Of a stretch of 64,000 bases of DNA, positions 13,753 to 23,987 are shown piece by piece. The notes beneath the pieces were generated by a model. That model was not told the origin of the DNA. It saw only the letters and a program-made list of their open reading frames with translations, and did no database searches. The stretch is from assembly GCA_039621445.1 (NCBI GenBank), contig CP154955.1, positions 23,770,064 through 23,834,063 of the forward strand, written 5' to 3'. Numbering within the stretch: the first letter of the stretch is position 1; each line of letters begins with the position of its first letter. This DNA comes from Euglena gracilis. Its lineage: Eukaryota > Euglenida > Euglenophyceae > Euglenales. The translations under genes and the position numbers were made by a program.

Positions 13753-16700
13753 ATGTTGCGCACTTTGTTTATCACTGTCGTGGATGCTGTCGATTTGAAG
13801 AATGCTGATCGGAAGGGCAAGTCAGATCCTTACGTGGTCGTACAGGTGTGAGTTCATTTTGGTATTGTTCTGTGGAGGTTTGTAAGCTTCCTGCCTCCGC
13901 AAAAAAGGCAGCAATGGTGAAGGCAGCCCTTGCTTGCGTAAAACAACCTGAGGATGAATCTGTTCCATCAAATTTGGCTCCCAGAGCAAAATGATGTCTA
14001 TGCAGGGGCAGGGAGATATTCTGGTCTGGAATAAACCGGAAGCAACCGGAATAGCGAAACCCAGAATAAACCGGAATTAACCGGAATAACCGGAATAAAA
14101 GTGCCAGCCAATGGCTTGAAAATGCTGTAAGACACAAGGCAATGAAGGTGAAATTTGATATATTTTCAGGTTTCAAAATCACAACAGCAACAAAATAGTG
14201 CAAGTAGCACAATCAGCACTTGATATCAGGAGCATACCTTCACTTTACCTGTTTCTCCCCCTGGTTGAATACATTTTTTTGTTTGGATTTTATCCCCATT
14301 TGTGGGGCTGCACTTAGTGAATGTTTGTCCCTGAGTTCTTTCCAAAGGGACATGAACTAGGACAATATCAACGCTGATTTTGGGGGGCAGGGATCCCATT
14401 GGATAAAGCGAATCATCCTTCAATCAGGGGGTGATCACACTCTTAGGCGGCCTAACTCACATTTAAGGTTTTGATTTTTGCATTGCGCTTAAGCGCAACG
14501 TTACACATTCTTTTTGAAACCCGGCGGTGAAACCCCCCCTTTTTAGTACTCTGGTTCTATTGTGTCGCTAATATAACACTTAAACACTCATTCAACATAA
14601 GCGACTGCACAATGGAGTTCCCTCGTTTCATTACCCGGCGCTTTGGGGTCATGCACACTGGGCCCGGGGAGCCCTGTGCCCATACACGTAGAGTTCCAAG
14701 TCGTCACTTTCGTCCCCAGGCCCTGGGGGTGTAGGGAGACATTAATTCGGACTGTCCTGAACCTCAGGCCTCGGTGTTTGAAAACAGAACTTTTTTGCAA
14801 GGTTGCACGTCGGCGCAATTTTTTTCATTTTCAAAGCTAAGTGCGAGTTAGGCTGCCTAAGACACTCGGCAGGACAATTTTTGGGAAGAAAAAAGACAGC
14901 CCTTTGGCCAGGGACCCGCCTCAAGAGAAAACCCTGAGCACCAATTTCCATCAGCTTGTTTTTCCGTAAAAGGCCGGGGTCTGCTGTGGTGTAAATCGTA
15001 ATAAATTCCGGAATAAACCGGAATAAACCGGAATAAAACCCCGGAATAAAATTTTCGGCCGACCGGAATATCTCCCTGCCCCTGGTCTATGATGCAGCTC
15101 CCAATTTTGCTGAGGCCCCGCTCAGTTCAAAAAAGGCTTCTCCCAATCGCTCAAGAAGTACTCCAGACAGGACCTCCAACGGCAAGTGTTTCCTTACACA
15201 TCAGGCTGAAATTTAAGGTTAACCCTCCCCCCCCCCCAGGGATAGATAGGAAGCCCTTCGGTTTTCAAGTGATAGGTGGTAGTGGGGAGTCGCCGAGCTC
15301 TTAACTTCGAGAGTAAAAGCTTTCCACTGGGCTCACCAAAGCTTACCACCAGGGAAAAGCCCCCCCCCCCCCCTGCCCCTGGGTAGGTCATGAGAACTAT
15401 GGATTATCGCTACGACCCCGGACCCATTCCTGGTTTTTTTTTCCATTCGCGAGCGACTGGAACCCAGCTTTCCAAATCACCTCCGTTTGACTCCCAACTC
15501 CCCGCGCCCGAGGCATTCAACCGACAAGGGGACCTAACTGGGGGGATTAGCCAACCCCCCCCCCGTTTCGGCTCTGCCATTTCGCAGGGGTGAGATTTTT
15601 GGTAAAAAAAGTCGTTTTTTCGAATAAAAAATCTGGAGAAAGCGTTCATTATTCCCGAAAATGTTGGTCTGACGAAATGTACCCCTGGAGACCCTCTATC
15701 GCCCCCCATTCGCCATTTTGGCCGCCGACTTGCTTCGCCGTGTTCCGCTTGGTTTTGTGGCCCAAAACGGCCACTTTGGGGTGTTTTTTTGGGGGGGTAA
15801 AAGTGTATCGTTTTTTCAAAGTATCTCGACAATATCTCGACCCCCTCCTGATATCACTGCCCCCCCCCCCCCGGGGAGGCCAGTAATAAGAGGCTGCCTG
15901 TTTTTATTCTGCCTGATAACCTGGGTTGAAGGGCATATTTTTACCCTCTAATGGCAGCTCTCCATTCTCCCCTCTGCCACATACCCCATCGGTCTGGGAG
16001 CCTCAGGGGCAATAAAAATCCTCCAGAGTGACGGAAATAGTTGTGCAATCTCCCTGCCGGAGGCAGGGGACAGGCTGTTCCTCAGGAAACATTTTATGCG
16101 TGAAACCTAACCCGGACTTTACTCTTGTAAAAAAAGCATGCATTTTTTGATTTATGTGGTTTGGGCGTTTTTTTTTTTTGAGGGTGTGCCATGCATTTTC
16201 TATTTCCCTGTGCGTGTTTGTTTCTTTTTTTCCCAGGTAGGAGGGACAACAAAACAGACATCCGTGAAGAAGAATGACCTCAGCCCAACATGGGATGAGA
16301 GATTTGTGTTTGACATCAGCCACGAGACGGTCATCCAGCTGGAAGTGGTGTGTCGGCAAAGTTGCTTCAAACAGCTGTGTACGTTGCTTTGAATTCTTCC
16401 ATCCTTCGGAGCATTTTTCCAGAGTTGAAGCCTATCCGAAGGATTTTGCAGAGACTGCTGGAAGAAAATGGGAACGTGTTTCGCCGGGGGAAAAACGTAC
16501 CCTGGCATTGCAGACGGCATTAAAATTATTGAATTAGCTCTACTTTGTGGTAAACTGATTTCTAATGAATTTCAGTTACCCCCCCTCCCCTAGTCGTACG
16601 ACCACCCCTCATTTACGACCACCCCCCGGTCACAGGTTGCAGGTCATGGGGGTGTTATGACCACCCCCCCCGGTCACAGGTTGCAGGTTGCGAAAAATTT

Positions 16701-19700
16701 AACACCACCTTACCTATGACCGCCCCCTCAGTTACGACCACCCCCCGGTCACAGGTTGCAGGTTATGGGGGTGTTACGACCCCCCCCCCCGGTCACAGGT
16801 TGCAGGAACCCGGTCATACGACTAGGGGAGGGGGGGGTACTAGCTGTCTTGGTGGGGGGGAACACAGCATGAGGTGTTGGTCCACAGCGTCATCCAATCC
16901 CCGCCGCCCAAGTGATGTAACTCCCAGACGCCAACAATAAGTCTGGGTCTGCTTGCCATATTCCAATATGAAAGAAGCAAAGGTCACATTGCCACCAAAA
17001 AAGATCCACAAATGGTCGCCTTGTGACCACCCTGCTCACTCCCCATGCCTCCGGACCATACAATCATTTAGTCACTGGCCGACCCCCCCCCCCCCGGGGT
17101 GACTGGTTTCTTCAGAGTGACTGACTGGTTTTTGGCCCCCCAGGGGGGGGGGTCAGCAAAAAAAAAAACACTAAAGTGACCTGGCGCCGAAGGCCTTCTT
17201 TCATTTTTCTTTTTCATTTTTTCCATTTTTTTCATTTTTTGGCCTTTTTTCATTTTCCTTGGTCAAATTTTCTTTGGGTTCCAGAGTGACCGACCCCCCC
17301 CCCCCACTGACTGACTGGTTTCCCCAAAAAAAGTGATTGACGTTTTTTTCCCAAAAAATGAAGTGACCCCCCCCGGGGGGTCCGTAAAAAAATTGTATGC
17401 ACCGGACAAAGTGCAACAGACTCAAAAGGAAGATTGGGGTTTTGGGGGGAGGTGCGGTCATTGGTATGCGCTCAACGACCCCAACCTGTGGGTAACCCCC
17501 TGCCAACAATGAAACGGCCGATCCCCCGGTCCCCGACGGGATGGAGGGCCTGGCCTGCCTCACAGCGGGACAAGGACACGTTCGGGTCGGACGCTATCGG
17601 GGCGGGGCTGCTGCCCATCTCGGAGCCGCTGCTGAAGGAGCTGCGGCGCGGTGGGGCCAAGGTGACCGTCCCGCTGCTGGCCAAGGCCACCAACAGCTCC
17701 GCCGGACAGCTGCGGCTCATCGTCCAGGGTGTGCCGCCCCCTCCCGCCTCCCGGAATCCGCCCCCAGCCCCGACCACCCGCCACTTTTCCCACCAGTTTG
17801 TGGACCGCCCCCGGCCAGTTTTCTTCCCATTGATTTGGAGGTGCTTTGCTGACTCACACTGCTTCAGCCATATTTCGTCCTTCGTGGGCCTAACCCCACA
17901 AGTCCGCCTGGTCGCCCCAGGGGAGTTCAGCGAGCCGGCCACGCCGCATCCGCCCCAGCACTACCAGACGCCCTCCCCATTGGCGGGCTACTCCTCTGCT
18001 GGCAGTCCGCCGCGGTACATCAGCTCACCGCCGGTTCCCGAGGTATGAAGTTGCACATTTTTTCTTAGCAGAGTCGAGTCTCGTCTCAAAGTGTCAAATG
18101 TTTCGGCAATAAGTTATGGTCTGCCATCCCTGCCCTGGTAAGGCTTCCTTTTAAGTCAGAAGGCCCCCCCGTAGGGAGAGGGGACGGGTGGGGGGTGGGA
18201 GGTGGGAGGGAGGGTGGGTGGGTCCGGGGCTGGATCCCCCGAGGGGTGGTGGCCTTGCAGGATACCTGGGTATGGGTTTCGGCGCGAAATTTTTTGGGAA
18301 ATGGCCTTAGATGGCCCGATTTTGGGGCGGGTCCCTCGGGAGAGTCTCACACTGGGCTGGGTGGGCTGGGCTGGTCCCACTTTTCGCTTTTTGTTACCAG
18401 GCCACAGTTCCATGTTTGCACTACCAAGTGGCAGGGTATCTGCATCTGCAGGATTCCCCCTATCCTGACAGTCGGTGCACTCTTCCAGGCGGATATTCAC
18501 AGGGTCAAAAAGAAGTTTTCTCTGACAACAGAGGTGTCTTCAGAAAACCAGCAGTGGGCGTGAACCCTTGTGTAGTTGGATATTTTTGGGAATTGAAACG
18601 TGCCATTGCCCTCGGAAGCAAGGACATACGCCCTCAAATCACCCCGAAAAAGGTAGATGGTTCTATTAATGGTCAACCCTCGTCTGACAGTGGAAGTGTT
18701 GCCTTCAAACCTCAATTTGTGTTGGTGTGCTACGCAGGTACCTGGATGGCCCTGACGGAAGAGGTTGACTCGAGCCTGGGGGAAAGAAAATGTTCTGTAT
18801 TTCAGGGTCGTCAATGCGCCGCCCCCCAGTCACAATTTCATATGAGTTTTGTAGGATTTCCAGAATCCAGGAATTTTAACGTCAGTTCAAAGAGAACAAA
18901 GCACAAGATTCAAGATACATGTGTCTGCATGATATCGCCCCCCAGATGGTTTTTGACGCTGTGGGACATCCCTCCACCCGACCTCCTGGCAATTATCTTT
19001 CTTGAGGCGGGGCAGGGGGGAAACGCAAACGTGTTTTGTTTTGCTTTTTTTCTTGCATTTTTAGATTTTGGGAAAAATTGCTTTTTTTGCATTTTTGCGG
19101 AAAGTGTTTTTTGTTACTCTTTTTGGCTCTGATTTCACCGGATACCAAAATTTTGCATATTTTTTGTGTTTTTTTTTGCATTTTTTGTTCAACAAAGAGC
19201 TGATTTCTATTTATTTTTTTTGCGGAGCAAAACATTTCCTCTGCCGAAGCCGAATTTTTTTTAATTTGTCTCCAGCAGAAAGTGTACTTTCCGGCGCGGG
19301 AACTCTGAAGGGTATTTCATTCAACTTTGATTTTTTTTACATTTATTTACGTTTTTTTTTGTGTTTTTTTTTGTGTCGCGTTTTTTCCCTGTTGTGTATC
19401 CCTCCTGGGGGGTCCCTGCGGAGGCCAGGGCCGTCTCGGCGATGGCATTCGGGCGGCGGAGCAGCGGCGGCAGCAGCAGCACGAGGCGGAGGCGGAGGCG
19501 CTGCGGCAGGAGGTGCAGCGGCTGCAGGCGGACATCGCCCACCTGAAGCGCCAGAACCAGGTGTGCCCCCCCCCCTCTGAGAGGGGGAGGGCCTTGGGAT
19601 GGGGGAAGAGCGGTTGGCTTGACCAGTGGAGATGCGCCGAAATGCGGGCCTCTTCCCCTCGGTGCGGGAACCTCCAGCCATTTGAAGGTTTTGTTTCAAA

Positions 19701-22700
19701 ATGCTCCCAAATAGCCTCTGCCGCCTGTCCCTTGGGGCGCCTTCAGAGTCTGTCAGAGGAGCAGCGGGCAGTGGTGGGACCACTGAAGGATGAGTTGCAG
19801 CACAACAAGGAGCTGCTGGTGCACGTGTGTCCCTTTACCGCCTTTCCGACAGACAAAGTTTTGAGTACATAACCGTTAAGGCCATAGCTGAAGTAAAGAG
19901 TAAAGTCCCAGAAAAGCCCGACACAACCCAACGCACGCACGCTCGCGCGCGCATGCACACACGCGCGCAGACACACACACACGCACACACATGCACACAC
20001 ACAAACACGCCCGCACGCGTGCACACACACACACACACACATGCAAGTTAACCCAACTTCATTATACCCTCATCCGCTTCGGATTTTGAACTCCATAACT
20101 GATTGACAGAGCTGCATCTCAACTAATTAATTGACCTGCTGCCCAGATCGGCCTTGGCAGGTTGGTGGGTTTACACACAAATCCTCCGCAGCCCTTGGGG
20201 GGAGGCCCAACGTTCCCAACCCCCACCCGTAGGCCGTGCAGTGCATTGAGGACCTGGCGGACCACCAGAAAAAGCTGGAGGCCAGCCCTGCGAGGTCCCC
20301 CCCCCCCCAGCCCTCTTATTGAAAGGCTTTCCACAACTGATGGTGAGGGGCGCGGTGGTGAGTTGTCGGAAGTGGCCTGGGGGATCCCTGCTTCAACCGC
20401 CATCCCCCCCCCGAACCAGAAGGGGGATCTGTTCCGGTCCACTAACCCCTGTATCAGTTCAGCCCGAGCCAAATAAAGTAATTTTCAGGATTTTGGATTT
20501 TGGGGGTCAGGGCGTTACAGGACGCCTGGAATTCCTATGGTCGGTGGGTCGGGGGGGTGAGGATCGAACCTCCCCCCCCCCCTTGCCAGCCAGGTGGGGA
20601 GAAATGGGTCTTAGGCGGCCTAATTCGCACTTAAGCTTTTTTCTTTTTATTTGCGCAGTTGCGCAAATTTACGATTTTTTTTATTCTTCTTTGATTCGGC
20701 TGTGAAGGTTGGGGGGGTTTGAAAACACGTTGACAAGAGAGTGCAAAAAATGAGCGAAATTCTGTTTTTGGCGGTATGACCCCCAGGACTTTGGCGAAAA
20801 TGGTGTTTTTGGGGTGTCTGAAAATGGACTTTGTATGTTGAAACCCCCGGGACCTGGCGGCTGGCTGACGTAGTCTGTGGTGTGTAATCTAATGAGGCTC
20901 CGTGTGTTCTTACCGGCGGCGGCAGTATCCAAGCCAGTTCAGCCAGCACGTCAGCACCATTTCCAAGTGTCGTAACAAGGGGTGTGTGCCTCTCTCCTGT
21001 TTGATGTACAACAGCCCCAATCTCACCCTCTGCCCTATTCGCGTCACTTGGTAAGCAGCATTTACACCAAACTACTGGGAGTTAATCCCCTCCGATAGAG
21101 GGGTGTCACAGTTCATAATCTGTTCTCCCTGTGTCAGGGTACACTGTCCAGGAATTTCGTAAAGTTTGCGCATTTGCGCAAATGCGCAAATTCTAAAGGA
21201 AAACCCTTAAGTGCAAATTCGGCCGCCTAAGTGGGTGTGGGTTGATGCCCCGATGGGTGGGTTTGCAAAGAAAAATGGGCCATATGACGTCGCTAAAGCC
21301 GAAGGGCAGCCTATCCCTGGGGGGGGGGTCCTGCAAACACCCTCATTTCATTTTGCCCTCCCGAAGAATTGTTGGATGGTTTGCTTTCGGGGTGCAAAAT
21401 GGACCAAAAATGGGTAAAAACAGGATTGGCCTCGGCAAACCTTCGGCCAAAAATGATTTTTTTGGCATAATTGCAAGTTTTTTTTGCCATGTTTTGTAGT
21501 ATCGATCTTTTGGACCCAGTTGGGCCTAGTTTCATAGGGGGTCAGTCAGCAGGGGCGGGAACACAAACACCTTTTTTGTGTTTATTTTTCAGCAATTTTT
21601 GGGATTTTTGCTGGAATTTTTTTTTGAGTATGAAAAATTCCTCTTTTGGTCCCATTTTTTCCTTGAAACCCAAAAAAATATTGTCCGGTTTTTTTCCCCG
21701 TCACTTTTGCATTTTTTGGTCAACAAATTATTAATTTTTTAATCCAATTCGAAATTTTCCCCAGCAGAGCCGAAATCTAAGAGGACTTAGAAATTTCTGA
21801 GTCCTCGCCAGCAGAAAGTGTAGATCCTGGAGGCCCTCCTGAAGGGCTTTACATGCAACGTGCGTTTTTGTGTGTCTTTGTGTGTTTAATTGGGTTTATT
21901 TGCCTAAATTTTCCAGCCTCTGGGATGTCCCCCCCCCCTCCCCGGGCTGTACACGAATCCCCGCAACCCCATGGGGGGTCCGACCCCCCCCCACCAGGCC
22001 TTCCCGTACAGCCCTGCCCCCCCAGAAGTCCCTACGTTACGCCCGCTCAATATCCCGGGCCATATCCCCCCCCCCCGCCCATCTCGGGTCCCCACAGGGT
22101 GGGGGAGGTCCCGCGGCTGGTGCACAGCCGGCGGGCGCCGCTGGCGGGCCAGGCCAAGCTGCAGCGGCGCGCGGCCACCCCCAAGCCACCACGGGAGCGA
22201 CACTTCAGCGTTGAGGCCATACCATTGCTTAACACCTGTCCCCCCCCCCCCCCAGGGGGTGACTGACTGGTTTTTTCAGAGTGACTGAGTGGTTTTTGGC
22301 CTAGACGCCCTCCCCGTGGGGTAGGCCCAAAAATGAAAACGTGGCTGCCTGGCGCCAAAGGCGCTGGAAATTTTTGGATTTTTTCGAGATTTTTTTTGCA
22401 AATGTGCATTGCCTCCTGAAGAGTGGCTTATCCCGCCGGGGGGGGGGGGGTAAAGTGACTGACTGGTTTTTTCAGAGTGGAAATTGACCCCGCCCTCCCC
22501 CCGGGGGTCGCGAAACAATGGTATGGTCGAGGCCCACCCGTGGGGCGGCGACGACCTCCGCTCCCCGTACGGCAGGTCCAGCGGTGCTGGCGCCGTGGTT
22601 GCGACGACAGCATTTCCCGGGGGGAGGGGGGCGGTCTGGGCCCCCTGATCAAGGAGGGGGTGGGCGGGGCGGACACCTCCTTCTCCCCAAAGCGCAGACA

Positions 22701-23192
22701 CCCTCCTTACAAACCCTGGTTCCTGGACCTAGAGGAGAGCAGGTGGTGGTGGCCCAGGAGGAGTTTCCCCAGAAGGGTCCATTTTTTTTCTGTGGTTATT
22801 TAATAATAAAAAATGGCATTTTTCGCAAGTTTCACTCAAACGTGTACAAAATAGAATTTTGGGCCGATTTCTAAAGGCATTTTTTGTGTGGGCACTTTCC
22901 ATCGGGCTGAAAATCAGCCATTTTGCCATACATGTGTCCCCCCCCCTTTCCTGGAGGATCCTGACCCCCACCCCCACCTGGAATTGCCACACGGTGAGTA
23001 ATTGTGAGTAATTGCAACACGGTGGGCAAATGCCAGCATTTAAGCGTGTTGTATTATCCGCAGCGTGTATTCATTGAACGGCAGCCGGAAAGTGAATGAT
23101 TTTGTATCTCAACCTCACAGAACATTCCGTACATTTTCTATCACCACGAGAACTCATCTCTCCTGAAACAAGATCGTCTTAATGTTGTTTAA
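13753..23192 (+). CDS. C2-domain protein with coiled coil and Pro-rich region
   Basis: Exons: 13753-13845, 16237-16347, 17566-17728, 17903-18042, 19429-19560, 19747-19824, 20233-20294, 20926-20981, 21917-22217 continued at 22534-22575, 23064-23091, 23121-23192. All phases close and the total is 1278 nt, 425 residues plus stop. Residues 1 to about 115 form a C2 domain: LFITVVDAVDLKNAD, then KGKSDPYVVV, then LSPTWDERFVFD and RDKDTFGSDAIG, with the usual Asp positions for Ca2+/phospholipid binding. A Pro/Tyr/Ser linker follows, then a heptad-rich segment (AEALRQEVQRLQADIAHLKRQ and the next two exons) predicted to be a coiled coil. Then comes a Pro-rich block (PYVTPAQYPGPYPPPP) and a short tail ending LNVV-stop. 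Exons have high GC3 except 20926-20981, which sits inside a TIR element and is doubtful. One intron, 22215-22530, is nonconventional. The biological role is unknown; membrane or vesicle association is an inference from the C2 domain. Confidence 0.83.
14003..15084. mobile_element. 1.08-kb TIR element carrying a nested element
   Basis: Begins CAGGGGCAGGGAGATATTC and ends with its reverse complement (one mismatch beyond 19 nt), flanked by GTCTATG on both sides. Subterminal CCGGAATAAA units are repeated at both ends. A second element is nested within it (14442-14861). Lies in the first intron of the C2 gene. Confidence 0.85.
14442..14861. mobile_element. Nested TIR element (CTTAGGCGGCCTAA family)
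   Basis: Left end CTTAGGCGGCCTAACTC, right end reads as CTTAGGCAGCCTAACTC on the opposite strand. Same family as 20610-21231, with a single end-like copy near 58386. Confidence 0.75.
16577..16839. mobile_element. Foldback element with iterated GGTCACAGGTTGCAGG
   Basis: The terminal inverted repeat of about 27 nt consists of TACCCCCCCTCCCC followed by TAGTCGTAYGACC. Inside, the 16-mer GGTCACAGGTTGCAGG recurs four times next to runs of C. A diverged relative lies at about 25175-25430. Confidence 0.75.
17057..17399. mobile_element. Family II TIR element, copy at 17 kb
   Basis: Ends CATACAAT and ATTGTATG, flanked by CTCCGGAC and CACCGGAC (7 of 8 bp identical). The interior has the family signature GTGACTGACTGGTTT repeated, poly-C/G blocks and a GGCGCCGAAGGC core. 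Located within a GT-AG intron of the C2 gene. Confidence 0.8.
19921..20045. repeat. (CA)n / (CG)n-rich microsatellite
   Basis: Alternating purine-pyrimidine tract with CA, CGCA and CG units; Z-DNA-prone. Intronic. Confidence 0.9.
20610..21231. mobile_element. TIR element (CTTAGGCGGCCTAA family) enclosing a candidate exon
   Basis: Left CTTAGGCGGCCTAATTCGC and right, read on the other strand, CTTAGGCGGCCGAATTTGC. Additional palindromic GCGCAAATGCGC-type sequence lies just inside both ends. The phase-compatible exon 20926-20981 of the C2 gene lies within it. Confidence 0.75.
22215..22530 (+). other. Nonconventional intron N1 = family II element plus target duplication
   Basis: The element 22218-22525 (ends CATACCATTG / CAATGGTATG) is flanked by GTTGAGGC (22210-22217) and GTCGAGGC (22526-22533). 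Removing element plus one repeat joins ...HFSVEA to HPWGGDDLRSPYGR in one high-GC3 frame. Border motif is CAT/ATG instead of CAG/CTG. The nearby GT at 22210 could be mistaken for a conventional donor. Confidence 0.75.
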
Positions 23193-23987
23193 TCCTGCAG
23201 TACGTGTTGCCGCAGCATTGCCCACACACGTTATTTTTTTCGGCTGCTGGCCTGCCAAACCCTGCTTGGGAGGTTGCTCACTGAGTTCAATCTATTTCTC
23301 TAAATTGTCAAATTTTAATTGTTCATTGAATTGTTAAATTGCTAAATTATTTGGTTGGCAGAGACCCATCTGCCCTCCCTTTTTTTTCTCAGCCGCTACA
23401 TCGCTGCAGATTATGGTTATGGCCCGGCCAGGGAGGCTTGCTTTTGAGCATGTTTGCTGTCGAGATTTTTGTGTTTCTGCATTGGGTTGGTCATGTGCGC
23501 ACAACAAGCATTTTATTATGTTGTGTTGTGTAGTGTGGTGTAGTGTGGTGTAGTGTTGTGCTGTGTAGTGTTACCTTGTGTTGCGTTGTGGTGTGGTGTG
23601 GTGTGGTGTGGTGTGGTGTGGTGTGGTGTGGTGTGGTGTGGTGTGGTGTGGTGTGGTGTGGTGTGGTGTGTTTTGTCTGAAGTGTTGATAACATTTTTCT
23701 TTTTGGCAAAAGGGACTGCACCCCCCCCCCCAGCACTCTCCCTGCAGTCATCCTCCTCAAACGGATGGCGGGCCTCGGAGTACCCCGGTGTGCCAACCAG
23801 CATCCCAATGGAGCCTTTGCAAGAAGTCCTTGCTCTGCATCTGGGTTTCCATTGACGAGCGGTAGGGTCGGGGTATCCAGGGACCAAATATTTCTCTTCG
23901 TTGTGTTTGTGCCAGGAAAGTGCTTCCGTTTTTTTTTTTCACATGGGCGTGCATTTTTTTCTTCTTCGGAATAAGGCACCTGAGAAC
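23193..23987. other. Spacer between C2 gene and PARP/B-box gene
   Basis: Holds a (TGTGG)n tract at about 23586-23668 and T-rich sequence. The T-rich run at 23930-23972 ends AATAAG, a possible trans-splice acceptor before the ATG at 23988. Confidence 0.5.
23586..23668. repeat. (GTGTG) pentanucleotide tract
   Basis: About 16 copies of the five-base unit GTGTG, preceded by degenerate TGTAG units. Confidence 0.95.

Noticed and set aside
21971-22060. Whether the Pro-rich exon 21917-22217 is just a repeat, because CCAGGCCTTCCCG-like sequence recurs at 51560
   Set aside because: Frame continuity into VGEVPRLVHSRR and phase agreement with neighbours favour coding, though part may be repeat-derived.
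23064-23182. Alternative C2-gene ending with frame RVFIERQPE...SPETRSS
   Set aside because: It depends on a donor at 22210. Once the family II element is removed as an intron, the other phase gives a more protein-like ending (IPYIFYHHENSS...LNVV) and stop at 23192.
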